Shown here: positions 33,162-42,562 of the stretch, piece by piece
How positions within the stretch are numbered: position 1 is the stretch's first letter
Layout: each line of letters starts with the position of its first letter
Source: DASYLJ01 sp964432595
Lineage (GTDB): Bacteria; Desulfobacterota; Binatia; DP-6
DNA length: 64,000 nucleotides
Reading direction: 5' to 3'
Assembly (NCBI GenBank): GCA_964432595.1
Contig: CAYSOF010000005.1
Location: forward strand, 248,001-312,000
The notes under the pieces: model-generated
The model's database searches: none
What the model saw: the letters and a program-made list of their open reading frames with translations, nothing else
What the model was told of the DNA's origin: nothing
Translations under genes and position numbers: made by a program

Positions 33162-34694
33162 ATGCGCCGCCGCCGGACCTTGCCGCTGATCCTGTGGGCC
33201 GTCGTCTCCGGTGCAGCGTCGGCCGGCGCGTGGCTCTCGACGCCGAATCTCGCGCCCGGCGGCTTCGGCGGCGGCGTCACCGAGATGCTCGTGCGCGCCG
33301 ACGGCGACGTGGTCGCGACGAGCGACGGCGACGCGGAGGCCGACGGTGCGGTCGTGCGGTTCGCCGCCGACACGGGCGCCGTCACGCTGCTGCCCTTCGC
33401 CGGCGTCTGCCGTCGCCCGGAGGCGGTGGCGCAGCTTCCGAGCGGCGACGTCGTGGTCGCCGGCGCGCGCAACGGCGACTGCGACGACGACCCCGGACTG
33501 TTCACGGTCATGCGCATCGACGACGCCACCAATGCGCTGCGCTGGACCCACGACGTGCAGGGACGGTCGCGTGCGGTCGTGACGGGACCGGACGACATGC
33601 TGGTGGCCGCCGGGCGCCGGTGGGACGAGGACGGGCCGGACACCACCTTCGACGTCGTCCGCCTCCATCCGTCGACCGGCAGGCCACTGTGGAAGTTCCG
33701 CACCTTGGGCTCGACGGCCGAAGCGCTGGCGCTCGATCCGGACGGCCACGTCGTCGCCGGCGGATCGTTACCGACCGCCTACGACGCGTTCGGCATCGTC
33801 AAGATCGACGGCGCCACGGGCACGTTCGTGTGGCGCGATCAGGTGGGGACGGCCGGCGTCGTGCGGCTGCTCGCGGTCGACGCCACCGGCGCCGTCGTCG
33901 CCGCGGGCCACTCCCCCGGCGGGCCCGGCTGGCACACGCGTGTCGCAAAGGTCGCCGGCGACGACGGCGCACTCGCGTGGACGCGCACGTGGTCGAGCGA
34001 CGACATACGCCCGGTCGCCCTGACGCTCGCACCGAGCGGCGATCCGATCGTCGCCGGGTCCGTCTGTGACCCCGACTGCCGCTGGATCGTCGAGCGCCTC
34101 GCCGCCGCCGACGGGACGACGGCATGGTCGCTGCAGACCGTCATCGCCGGCGGGCCGCGCGGCATCGCTCGTGCGGCGAACGGCGACGTCCTCGTCACGG
34201 GGCAGAGTCCGGGCGGCATGACGACGCTCCGGCTCGCCGAGACCGACGGCGCCGTCCGCTGGCGCTCGGAGCTGGAGCCGTACTGCACCAGCGCGCCGAC
34301 GCCGTCTGCGGGCGACACGGTGGGCGAGCGTCCCGACGGCGACGTGGCCGTCGGCGGCTCGGCGTGCGTCGATCCCGCGCTGACGCGGCGGGCGATGCTC
34401 GTCGTGACGCTGCGTGGAGAGGACGGGACGCTCGTTCCCGTTCCGACGACCGTCCCCACGAGCACGACCACCACGACGATACCCCCGTCGGCGTGCACGC
34501 AGCTCCGCCATGCCGGCTGCATGGACGGCGTCACGCCGAAGCCGATCCGCCGCAAGCTCGCCAAGCTCTGCGAAGGCGATCCCGCGCCGCCGTCGATCCG
34601 CCGGCGCCTCGCCTCGCGCATCGCCCGCCTCGCGCGCCGGGGACGGCTGTCCGCCACGTGCGCGAAGGCGGTCGCGTTGCACCATGGATCGTAG
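33162..34694 (+). CDS. Exported beta-propeller, twin A
   Basis: 510 residues. Signal peptide to about residue 22. Then about 400 residues of propeller-like repeats built on a G.(V/I)VVAG strand and a D...G...W turn (for example GDVVVAGARNGDCDDDPG, GHVVAGG, GDPIVAGSVCDPDCRW). A Thr-rich linker (STTTTTTIPPS) leads to a C-terminal 70-residue module, starting CTQLRHAGCMD, basic and helical with a last Cys near the end. It is a full-length paralogue of the gene at 47329 (shared order, DPDCRW motif, and promoter). Likely surface-exposed with the C-terminal module as sorting or anchor. Ligand unknown. Confidence 0.75.
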   Translation: MRRRRTLPLILWAVVSGAASAGAWLSTPNLAPGGFGGGVTEMLVRADGDVVATSDGDAEADGAVVRFAADTGAVTLLPFAGVCRRPEAVAQLPSGDVVVAGARNGDCDDDPGLFTVMRIDDATNALRWTHDVQGRSRAVVTGPDDMLVAAGRRWDEDGPDTTFDVVRLHPSTGRPLWKFRTLGSTAEALALDPDGHVVAGGSLPTAYDAFGIVKIDGATGTFVWRDQVGTAGVVRLLAVDATGAVVAAGHSPGGPGWHTRVAKVAGDDGALAWTRTWSSDDIRPVALTLAPSGDPIVAGSVCDPDCRWIVERLAAADGTTAWSLQTVIAGGPRGIARAANGDVLVTGQSPGGMTTLRLAETDGAVRWRSELEPYCTSAPTPSAGDTVGERPDGDVAVGGSACVDPALTRRAMLVVTLRGEDGTLVPVPTTVPTSTTTTTIPPSACTQLRHAGCMDGVTPKPIRRKLAKLCEGDPAPPSIRRRLASRIARLARRGRLSATCAKAVALHHGS

Positions 34695-34724
34695 CGCGCG
34701 CGGCGCGTGGTACATGAGGAGCGC

Positions 34725-35234
34725 ATGGTCACGGTCTGGGGGACGTTCGACCGGTTTCTCGGCGGTGAGCTGCCGCTCGAAGACCTGGTCGACTGGATAG
34801 CGGCGACGCCGGCACTGGCCGACCTGTTGGCGCCCGACGAGGTGCGCCGCCTGCAGTGCATCGTTCCGGCGGCGCCCGGGGCCTTCGGCGACGCGACGGC
34901 GTCGGTCGCGGCGATCTACGAGGCGCATCGTCCGGGCCGGCTCGCGCGCGATCGCGCCGAGCGAATCGCGCGCGACATGCTCGCGGGCACCATCGACCCC
35001 GCCGCCGGAACGCGGGCGCTCGCGCGGCTCCGCGAGCAGGGGGCCGAGTGGATCCCCGAGGCGTTCACCGGACTCGCCGCCGCGCTCGACGATCTCCCGC
35101 CGCCCTCCCCCGATCCGCTGGCGGACGCTCCGGGCTTCGCGGCACGCGTCGGTGCCGCGCTCGCGCTCGGGCGGCAGCTGCGGGCGCCCGCGCTGGTGGC
35201 GGCGCGCCGACTGCTCGAGCGCCTGAAGACCTGA
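34725..35234 (+). CDS. Helical cytosolic protein of unknown function
   Basis: 169 residues, nearly all helix, with no signal peptide or membrane segment. ATG 34725 is chosen because GAGGA lies 6 bp upstream; an in-frame codon at 34707 lacks this. The N-terminal third (VWGTFDRFLGGELPLEDLVDWIAATP) looks like a small protein-interaction fold; the centre has IYEAHRPGRLARDRAERIARDML. It comes 30 bp after twin A and ends at the stop of the opposite-strand serine hydrolase with no gap. No family is recognised. Confidence 0.6.
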   Translation: MVTVWGTFDRFLGGELPLEDLVDWIAATPALADLLAPDEVRRLQCIVPAAPGAFGDATASVAAIYEAHRPGRLARDRAERIARDMLAGTIDPAAGTRALARLREQGAEWIPEAFTGLAAALDDLPPPSPDPLADAPGFAARVGAALALGRQLRAPALVAARRLLERLKT

Positions 35235-36242
35235 TCAGGGCGACCGGTGCTCGAGCACGGCTCGGGCGAGGCGCTCCGTCAGCTCGGCGATGAAGTCGCC
35301 GCGATAGGCCGGCGAGTCCTCGGTGAAGACCGCGATCGCCATCTGCCGGCCGCTCGGGCTGCGGACGATGCCGGCGTCGGCGTAGATCGGGCCCCACGTG
35401 CCGCTCTTCGCGTCGGCCTCGTAGCCGAGACGGGCGGCACCGCCGGCGATGCGCGCGGCGAGGTGCCGCTGGACCTTCGGATCCCGCCGCATGCGCCGGC
35501 GGACCGTCGCCGAGTCCTCGGGGGTCAGCGCGCGGTCGGTGGCGAGCAGCGCCAGGAGCTGGACCGTGCCGACGGCCGTCATCATGTTGCGATTCGGGGC
35601 GTCGCCCGCGCGCGCGTCGACGGCGACGGAGCGGTCGGCGATGAACTGCCGGTCGCGGCCGAAGAGGTCGCTGCCGCCGTCGTACGTGGGGTTCACGCAG
35701 TGCAGGCCGCGGACGCCGAGCGACGCGAGCCATCGGTTCACGGTGAGCCGCCGATCCCGGAACGTCGCGTAGTCGGCGCCGTCGAGCGGCGGCCCCTGCG
35801 CCGTGTCGGTGAGCCGCGCGAACACGCCCTGCGTCGCCCGGTTGCTGCTCTCGAAGATCATGTGCCCGAGCAGCCCGTCGAGCTCGGGATCGATACGCAG
35901 GTCGCCGCGCTCCTGAAAGGCGTAGGCGGCCATCAGGTAGACGAACTTGATGACGCTGGCCGGGTACATCGGCCGGTCGCCACGGCGCTCGGCCAGGACC
36001 GGCGCCGCGTCGTCGGTGAGGTCCATGACGGCGATCCGCACGTCGGCCGCGCGCAGCCGCGCATCGCCGGCTTCGAGCGCGTCGACGGTCTGATCGAGCA
36101 GCGACTGCAGCGCCGGCGACGGCCGCACCCGGGCGAGGTACTCGCGCGCCGCGGCGCCGGACGGTGGCTCGTCGCCGGCTGCCGGCAACGACGTCGCCAC
36201 CGAGAACACCACGGCCAGCCACACCCTCCACCCGGTACGCAT
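35235..36242 (-). CDS. Exported penicillin-binding serine hydrolase (class A type)
   Basis: 335 residues, signal peptide to about residue 23. The three active-site motifs of the class A beta-lactamase / D,D-peptidase fold are visible: SVIK (Ser96-Lys99) in YPASVIKFVYL, SSN (132-134) in FESSNRATQG, and KSGTWG as the KTG box. The ExxLN deacylation motif of true class A beta-lactamases is not evident, so a D-Ala-D-Ala hydrolase or inactive penicillin binder is as likely. It is divergent from the dikinase and L,D-transpeptidase operon, 94 bp away, which supports a cell-wall role. Periplasmic. Confidence 0.78.
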   Translation of the reverse strand: MRTGWRVWLAVVFSVATSLPAAGDEPPSGAAAREYLARVRPSPALQSLLDQTVDALEAGDARLRAADVRIAVMDLTDDAAPVLAERRGDRPMYPASVIKFVYLMAAYAFQERGDLRIDPELDGLLGHMIFESSNRATQGVFARLTDTAQGPPLDGADYATFRDRRLTVNRWLASLGVRGLHCVNPTYDGGSDLFGRDRQFIADRSVAVDARAGDAPNRNMMTAVGTVQLLALLATDRALTPEDSATVRRRMRRDPKVQRHLAARIAGGAARLGYEADAKSGTWGPIYADAGIVRSPSGRQMAIAVFTEDSPAYRGDFIAELTERLARAVLEHRSP

Positions 36243-36336
36243 CGTCGACCCTCTAGCCGGCCGTCCGGCCGGGGTCGAGCGCTTGCCCTCGCTGCGCGGC
36301 TGCGGAAGGGTGCGACGCCGTGCGAAGGGGGGCCAT

Positions 36337-39300
36337 GTGTCGGGACTGACGAATCGCCGTATCTGCCGCGTCGTGGGCGTAGCCGCCGCGGTGCTCGCGT
36401 GCTGCCTGTCGTCGCCCGTCGTGGCGCACGCGTTCCGCGCGCCGGAGCTGACGCCGCAGCAGGAGAAGCTGCTGCGCGACAACTGGGCGCTGTGCAAATC
36501 GAAGAAGAAGGGTCCGTACACCGAGAACTACTGCCTGTGCGGCGGCAAGAAGCTGCCCGTCATGGTGGGCACGCGCATCAGCCAGCCGTGCGCCAATCCC
36601 ACTTTCTGCGCCGCATACCGGGCGCCGTGGGCCGAGGCGCTCGGGGCTCAGCGCATGTGGATCGCGAACGTCTTCTCGCGCGACCTCTACATCTGGGACA
36701 GCTTCACCGATCACAACGACCTGATCCGCGGCTACGTCCTCGAGAAGTACTTCATCGAGACCAATCCGCAGAGCAAGCTCGCCGAGATGCGCGCGTACGG
36801 CGGCTTGTCGGGCGCCGAGTACGAGGGGCCCGCGCAGCCGCTCTTCGTCGAGCGCTACCTGTCGGCGCCCGAGTTCGACCCGGCGCGCCACTACCTGCTC
36901 GCCTACGAGCTGCAGCGACGGTTCTTCGTCCGGGCCGAGCTCGGGCAGATCGTCAAGGTGCGCGAGATGGCCATCCGCGTGCAGCACGCCGACGCGAAGT
37001 TCAAGCCGCTGCGCGACGCCGTCCACAACCAGCTGTCCGCCGGGCTCATCCCGCCGCTCGCGGCGTATCGCGACAAGGCGTCGGGCAACATCCGCAAGCA
37101 GGTCGACGACATCATCCTCGAGATCGTGAAGCTGACGTCGCTCGACGAGACCGCGCTGGCGGGGCTGGTCGCCAGCCTCCAGGACGAGACGGTCCGCGGC
37201 ACGGTGAAGTCGCTCCTGCCGGACGCGAAGGATGAACCGATCGACGAGCTCCGCGGCCTGGCCGACGTCATGGTGTACGCGCGCGACACCGTCACGGCAC
37301 GGAAGGTGCCGCCCGCCGACCAGCGCCGGCTGATCGATCTCGCCATCGGCGCCGCGCAGGTCATGCAGAGCCGCGGCAGCAAGCTGCTCGACGACGGCGC
37401 CGGGCTCGACGTCGTGCAGACGCTGACGGTGCTCGGCGCGCTCACCGACGGCGGCTACGGCGCCGGCCTGCTGAACGCGCGCGAGCGGAAGGCCGCCGAG
37501 GACGCCATCAAGAAGCTCGAGGCCATGGCGTCACCGACACGCGAGGCGTTCACGCGCACGCTGGTGCGCGCGGAGCGCGTCGTCGAGTGGGCACAGGGCA
37601 ACGTCGAGCTGGCGTTCGCCGAGGTGCTGGCGCCGTGGACGTTCCTGCTGCCGCAGGTCGCGACCATCCGCGACGACGTCATGCGCAGCTCGCCGCTCCT
37701 GCTGTACGCCCAGGTCTCGGGCCGGCTGGACGCGTTCGCCGCCGGCTCCCGGCGCGTCACGCACGACCTCTTCGGCACGCCGGTCGACGCCGGCGTGCGC
37801 GCGCTCAACCCGGGATTGGCGCTCGGCACGCTGCGCGTCGACCCGGCGCACGCTGCGTACAGCCGCGACGAGGTCGTCGCGCTGCGCGAGACCCCCGCCG
37901 ACCTCGATCCGGCGGCGGGCATCCTCACGCAGGGCGAGGGCAACGTCCTGTCGCACGTGCAGCTGCTGGCGCGCGCGCTCGGCATCCCGAACGTGGTCGT
38001 CGACGGCGCCGCCTACGAGCGCATCGCGCCGAACGACGGCAAGCGGGTGTTCCTGATCGCCACGCCCGGCGGCCGCGTCATCTTGAAGGACGCGTCGGCC
38101 ATGTCGGCGCAGGAGAAGAACGTCTACGCCGAGTACACGCGCAACCAGACGCGCAGCGGCTCCGGCGAGCTCGAGACGCGCGGGCCGAAGCTGCACATCG
38201 ACCGCGCGAAGATCGACCTCACGAAGAACATGCCCATCGACCTCACGCAGGTGCGCCGGGCCGACTCGGGCCGTTTCTGCGGACCGAAGGCCGCGTTCCT
38301 CGGCGAGCTGAAGCACGTGTTCCCCGACCGTGTCGCGCGCGGCATCGTCGTGCCCTTCGGCGCGTACTACGACCACTACCGGAACGCGAAGATCGCCGTC
38401 CCCGCCACGCAGCAGGCGGCGGGACTCGCCACCGAGGGCGAGCCCCTGCCCGGCTTCGTCGAGCGCACCTACGAGGAGTTCTTCGACGTCCTGGTGCCGA
38501 AGAAGACCAGCGAGAAGGAGCTGGCCGCCTGGATCGGCCCGCGGCTCGAGATCGTGCGCCACTCGATCCGGCAGTCGCCGCTCTCGCCCGCGCTGCGCGA
38601 GGCCGTCCGGAAGAGCCTCGCCGACGCGGGGCTGATGACCGGCCCCGACCAGACCGTCGGCTGCTTCGTGCGCAGCGACACGAACGTCGAGGACCTCGAC
38701 ACCTTCAACGGCGCCGGGCTGAACCTCACCGTCTTCAACCGCAAGTCGCTCGAGGACGTCTACGAGGGCCTGCGCCAGGTGTGGGCGTCGCCGTTCGAGT
38801 TCCGCTCGTTCTCGTGGCGGCAGACGCTGATCGACGATCCGCTGTGGGTGCTGAGCTCCGTCGTCATCCTCGAGGCGGTGCCGTCGGAGAAGTCGGGCGT
38901 GCTGGTCACCGCCGACCCGAATGGGGGCACGCCCGGCGCGATGCTGGTGGCGACGTCCGAAGGCGTCGGCGGCGCCGTCGACGGCACGTCGGCCGAGACG
39001 CTGCTGTGGTCGCCCGACGACGTCGAGATCATCACGCTGTTCAAGTCGCCCTATCGCAACGCGCTCCTGCCGGGCGGCGGCAGCGGCATCGTGCCGTCGA
39101 CGGGTCGGGACACCGTGCTCGATCAAAAGGAGTTGTCCGCGCTCGTCGATGCAGGCAAGACGATCCAGAAGACGTTCACGCCCGTGCTGGACGCGTCGGG
39201 CAAGCCGAAGCCCTGGGACATCGAGTTCGGCTTCGCCGCGGGCAAGCTGTGGCTGTTCCAGTGCCGGCCGTTCCAGGGCAACGACCAGCTGAAGAACCTC

Positions 39301-39378
39301 CCCGCGCTCGCGCCCCTCGACGGCGCCGGCGCCGCCAACGGCAACGAGATCCTGAACATGAAGGAGATCCTGCGATGA
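36337..39378 (+). CDS. Exported dikinase-like protein, glucan-water-dikinase domain order
   Basis: 1013 residues from GTG 36337, set by GAAGGGGGG just upstream. Signal peptide to about residue 32 (VAHA-FR), then a five-Cys stretch (53-91) and a helical region of unknown fold to about 500. A phosphohistidine swivel domain follows with GILTQGEGNVLSH (His540) and ALGIPNVVV, then an ATP-grasp domain of the PPDK type: FCGPKAAFLGEL (about 648-658), CFVRSDTNVEDLDTFNGAG (776-794), GVLVTADP and WDIEFGF...QCRPF near the end. PEP synthase has ATP-grasp first and a PEP barrel last; here the swivel comes first and there is no barrel, as in alpha-glucan water dikinase. Head of a coupled operon with two L,D-transpeptidases. 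Substrate unknown. Confidence 0.75.
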   Translation: MSGLTNRRICRVVGVAAAVLACCLSSPVVAHAFRAPELTPQQEKLLRDNWALCKSKKKGPYTENYCLCGGKKLPVMVGTRISQPCANPTFCAAYRAPWAEALGAQRMWIANVFSRDLYIWDSFTDHNDLIRGYVLEKYFIETNPQSKLAEMRAYGGLSGAEYEGPAQPLFVERYLSAPEFDPARHYLLAYELQRRFFVRAELGQIVKVREMAIRVQHADAKFKPLRDAVHNQLSAGLIPPLAAYRDKASGNIRKQVDDIILEIVKLTSLDETALAGLVASLQDETVRGTVKSLLPDAKDEPIDELRGLADVMVYARDTVTARKVPPADQRRLIDLAIGAAQVMQSRGSKLLDDGAGLDVVQTLTVLGALTDGGYGAGLLNARERKAAEDAIKKLEAMASPTREAFTRTLVRAERVVEWAQGNVELAFAEVLAPWTFLLPQVATIRDDVMRSSPLLLYAQVSGRLDAFAAGSRRVTHDLFGTPVDAGVRALNPGLALGTLRVDPAHAAYSRDEVVALRETPADLDPAAGILTQGEGNVLSHVQLLARALGIPNVVVDGAAYERIAPNDGKRVFLIATPGGRVILKDASAMSAQEKNVYAEYTRNQTRSGSGELETRGPKLHIDRAKIDLTKNMPIDLTQVRRADSGRFCGPKAAFLGELKHVFPDRVARGIVVPFGAYYDHYRNAKIAVPATQQAAGLATEGEPLPGFVERTYEEFFDVLVPKKTSEKELAAWIGPRLEIVRHSIRQSPLSPALREAVRKSLADAGLMTGPDQTVGCFVRSDTNVEDLDTFNGAGLNLTVFNRKSLEDVYEGLRQVWASPFEFRSFSWRQTLIDDPLWVLSSVVILEAVPSEKSGVLVTADPNGGTPGAMLVATSEGVGGAVDGTSAETLLWSPDDVEIITLFKSPYRNALLPGGGSGIVPSTGRDTVLDQKELSALVDAGKTIQKTFTPVLDASGKPKPWDIEFGFAAGKLWLFQCRPFQGNDQLKNLPALAPLDGAGAANGNEILNMKEILR

Positions 39379-40991
39379 CGACGATCCGCCTGCGCGCGCT
39401 GCTGTTGCTCGCGACGGCCCTGGCGGCCGCCCCGCTACATGCGGCGCTCGATCCGCAGGGCGACGTCACGTGGGACGGCAGCGCGCCGCCGGACGGCGTC
39501 TACTTCCACTGGTACGAGCCGTCCTTCTACACGGGCTTCGCGCCGCGCTCGCAGGACCCGTCCCGCATCCACATCGAGCTGTCGCGCGGCAACCAGGTGC
39601 GCACCACCGTCGTCCTCGGCGACGCCGAGCTCGACGCCTACCTCGACGACCTGGCGCTGCGTCGCGCGACGTACCAGGAGCTGATCGACAAGGGCGTGAT
39701 CCAGCTCAGCACGAACTCGGCCTACGAACGTTTCACGAAAGCGCTCGACGACGCGGGCGTGGCGGCGGCCCTCGCGGCGCGCGGCGCGCCCGACGCTTTC
39801 CGCGAGAAGACCGTCGACGTCATGGCCGCGCTGAACCCGGGGCGCGTGTTCCGCATCAAGATGCCCGTCGACAAGGTGCTGGCCGCGTGGCACGCGCAGG
39901 TGGCCGCCAACCCGACGTCGCGGCTCGACGCGGCGAACGCGATCCTACCGGGCCGCGTGAACCTCACCGAGCTGACGCCGGCGCAGGACGCCGCGCTCAC
40001 GACCGCCATGAGCGCGGCCGCCGGCGGGCCCACGTCGAGCGAGTTCCGCACCGCCGCGCTCGCGTTCCTCGACGCCGCGACGAACGGCCACTACCGCGCC
40101 GGCGGCGACGCCATCGAGGCCGTCGAGTTCACCGCGATCTACCCGGCCGGCACCATGGAGGGCACGACGACGTACCAGGGCGAGAAGCTGCCCGACTTCG
40201 GCGTCACCGGCATCTGGCCGCTCATCCGGCGCGACAAGGGCCGGGGCCAGGCCGGCATGGTCGACTACCTGTCGCTGAATCCCGGGTACGGCTTCATCAC
40301 GCTGCTCGGCTACCAGTACGCCGGCGGCATCTCGTACAACGCGTTCCACAACGCCGGCGTGCGCTGTCAGCTCAACGGGACGCCGTTCCTGCCGGCCGCG
40401 TGGCGCAAAGTTGCCGGCGAGCGCAGCGGCAAGCCGTACCAGAACCTGTGGATCGTCGGCCGCGGGCCCACGTCGCACGGCTGCACGCGCCTGCCGTCCG
40501 GCCACATGAGCGAGATGCGCCAGATCATCCCGACCGAGGACGCGGACATGGTGCGCGTGCGCACCTACCGCAACCTGCCGCAGTGCTTCGACCTGTTCGA
40601 CGTCGACGGAGACGGCAGCGCGGAGATCATGGGCGTGCAGTACTACCTCGCCTACCGGAGCAACGACCACACGCCGGTGAAGGCGTGGGTGAGCAACAAG
40701 CGCGAGCCGTTCTATCGCTGGCTCTACGGCAACCGCATCGAGCTGGCCGAGCCCGGCCGCGCGCGGATCACGAAGGCGCCGGTCTGCCGCTTCGAAGGCA
40801 AGAAGGCGCGCGAAGCCGAGACCGTCGACGCGGCGCCGCTCTACGAGCCCGCGTTCACCCCCGAGGCGATCCAGTTCTACACGGTGAAGCCGGTGCCCTT
40901 CGACAGTCCGAAGGGCTTCGAGCTCAACCGCGAGCTGCGCAAGATCGGCGCCGGCCACACGACGGACCGCGCCGCGCTGCTGCTGAAGTGA
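39375..40991 (+). CDS. Large exported L,D-transpeptidase-like protein 1
   Basis: 538 residues, signal peptide to about residue 23. The YkuD active-site motif SHGCTRL (Cys370, Arg372) is in IVGRGPTSHGCTRLP, with a His-containing stretch some 45 residues before. L,D-transpeptidases form 3-3 crosslinks or attach proteins to peptidoglycan. The N-terminal 240 residues (GVYFHWYEPSFYTGFAPRSQ, VFRIKMPVDKVLAAW) are not a known wall-binding domain but are shared with the next gene, so they form a family-specific module. A Ca-loop-like FDVDGDGSAE follows the active site. ATG overlaps the dikinase stop by 4 bp. Catalytic residues appear intact. Confidence 0.8.
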   Translation: MTTIRLRALLLLATALAAAPLHAALDPQGDVTWDGSAPPDGVYFHWYEPSFYTGFAPRSQDPSRIHIELSRGNQVRTTVVLGDAELDAYLDDLALRRATYQELIDKGVIQLSTNSAYERFTKALDDAGVAAALAARGAPDAFREKTVDVMAALNPGRVFRIKMPVDKVLAAWHAQVAANPTSRLDAANAILPGRVNLTELTPAQDAALTTAMSAAAGGPTSSEFRTAALAFLDAATNGHYRAGGDAIEAVEFTAIYPAGTMEGTTTYQGEKLPDFGVTGIWPLIRRDKGRGQAGMVDYLSLNPGYGFITLLGYQYAGGISYNAFHNAGVRCQLNGTPFLPAAWRKVAGERSGKPYQNLWIVGRGPTSHGCTRLPSGHMSEMRQIIPTEDADMVRVRTYRNLPQCFDLFDVDGDGSAEIMGVQYYLAYRSNDHTPVKAWVSNKREPFYRWLYGNRIELAEPGRARITKAPVCRFEGKKAREAETVDAAPLYEPAFTPEAIQFYTVKPVPFDSPKGFELNRELRKIGAGHTTDRAALLLK

Positions 40992-42559
40992 TGCGGGCCG
41001 CGCTCGTCCTCGTCCTGTTGCTCGCCGTCCGCGCCCTGGCGGGCGACCAGCTCGCGGCGCCGCCCGAGCTCGGCGTCTACTACGACCGCTACGAGCCCTA
41101 CTTCTACACGGGCTTCGCGCCGCGCGCGCAGGACCCGGCGCGCATCCATCTCCACCTGGGGCGCGGCAATCAGCTGCGCGCCACGATCGTCCTGTCCGAT
41201 GCCATGCTCGCCGACTACGCGCGGGACCTCCAGACGCGGCAGCGCAGCTATCGCACGCTCATCGCAGACGGCCGGCTCGCGCTGACGCAGAACCTCGGCT
41301 ACGAGGCCTTCGAGCAGCGGCTGGCCGAGGTGCAGCTCGACCGTCTGGTCGCCGACGAGGCGGACCTCGAGCCCGCCGAGATCCGCGAGCGCAACCTGCA
41401 GCTGCTCGAGCGCCTCGAGCCCGGCCGCGTGTTCCGCATTCGCATGCCGGTCGACCAGGTCGTGCACCGGTGGGCGTCGCAGGTGACCCCCGAAGACCAC
41501 CGCGCGCTCGACGACCACCGCCGGCTCGATCTGCTGAACCGGATGCTGCCGACGCGGCTCTTCGTCGACCAGCTCGCGCCCGACGTCGCGGCACGGCTCG
41601 ACGCGCTCGTCGCGCGCTGCCCCGCCGACGTCGCCACCCTGCGTCCCGATTTCCTGGCGCTGCTCGACCGCGTGACGAACGGCCGCTACCCCGTGAAGGA
41701 CGGCGCGTTCACGTTCGTCGAGCTCACCGCCATCTGGCCGATCGGCAGCCTGAACGACACGATGCCGTATCGCGGCCGGCGCATTCCCGCCTATCCGATC
41801 ACCGGGCGTCGCGCGCTGACGACACACCAGCGCACGCAGACGGTCGACCACGTGCCCGTCGACGAGGCGTACAGCTATGCGCCGTGGCTCCCGTACATCC
41901 ACATCGGCACCCGCATGCACGACGCCATCCACACGCTGTGGTGGAAGATGGAGCCCGAGCGGACGCCGTTCCTGCCGTCGGCGTGGCGGCGCGTCGACCG
42001 CGGCAGCCGCGACGGCCAGCCGTTCCGCTATCTGTGGCTCCTGTCGCGCGGGCCGATGTCGCACGGGTGTACGCACCTGAACGCCGGCCACATCGCCGAG
42101 CTGCGCCAGATGCTGCCGTCGGAGACGGCGCGCCTCTACGAGGTCGACGTCCACCTGAACGCGGCGCCGCGCTACGACGTGTTCGACATCGACGGCGACT
42201 TCACGCCCGAGGTGATGGGCGTCGGCTACTTCATCGCCTACGCGCTCGAGGGCAACACGCCCCACCGGCTGCGCGTGCCCGACGAGCGGCGCGCCTACTA
42301 CGACTGGCTCTACGCCGGCGAGCTCGGCTACGACCCGGACGGGCGCGGCCGCTTCGCCGTCGTGCGCGACGGCCGCTTCGTCGACCGCGCCGCCGTGGAC
42401 GGCTACGAGTATCACGACCTCGCCCTCTACGAGGCCGCGTACGAGCCGGAGACGATCCAGTTCTACCGGCTGGTCGACATCCCGTTCGCGCAGGAGCTGC
42501 GCAAGGTGAGCCTGCAGTACCCGTTTCCCGGGCTCACGCTCGCGACCAGCGTGCGATAG
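40991..42559 (+). CDS. Large exported L,D-transpeptidase-like protein 2
   Basis: 522 residues, signal peptide to about residue 18. A tandem paralogue of the preceding gene: the same GVYYDRYEPYFYTGFAPRAQ start, VFRIRMPVDQVVHRW, FDIDGDFTPE and a YkuD-type SHGCTHL (Cys360). Here the Arg after the catalytic Cys is His362, a departure from the family rule SHGCxR, so activity or specificity may differ. The ATG shares one base with the preceding stop (TGATG). It ends 3 bp from the convergent transporter gene with no room for a terminator. The pair may act as a complex with one active and one modified subunit; that is inference. Confidence 0.78.
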   Translation: MRAALVLVLLLAVRALAGDQLAAPPELGVYYDRYEPYFYTGFAPRAQDPARIHLHLGRGNQLRATIVLSDAMLADYARDLQTRQRSYRTLIADGRLALTQNLGYEAFEQRLAEVQLDRLVADEADLEPAEIRERNLQLLERLEPGRVFRIRMPVDQVVHRWASQVTPEDHRALDDHRRLDLLNRMLPTRLFVDQLAPDVAARLDALVARCPADVATLRPDFLALLDRVTNGRYPVKDGAFTFVELTAIWPIGSLNDTMPYRGRRIPAYPITGRRALTTHQRTQTVDHVPVDEAYSYAPWLPYIHIGTRMHDAIHTLWWKMEPERTPFLPSAWRRVDRGSRDGQPFRYLWLLSRGPMSHGCTHLNAGHIAELRQMLPSETARLYEVDVHLNAAPRYDVFDIDGDFTPEVMGVGYFIAYALEGNTPHRLRVPDERRAYYDWLYAGELGYDPDGRGRFAVVRDGRFVDRAAVDGYEYHDLALYEAAYEPETIQFYRLVDIPFAQELRKVSLQYPFPGLTLATSVR

Positions 42560-42562
42560 CGC

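Noticed and set aside
36337..39378. Plain phosphoenolpyruvate synthase
   Set aside because: No PEP-binding barrel, reversed domain order and an N-terminal signal peptide.
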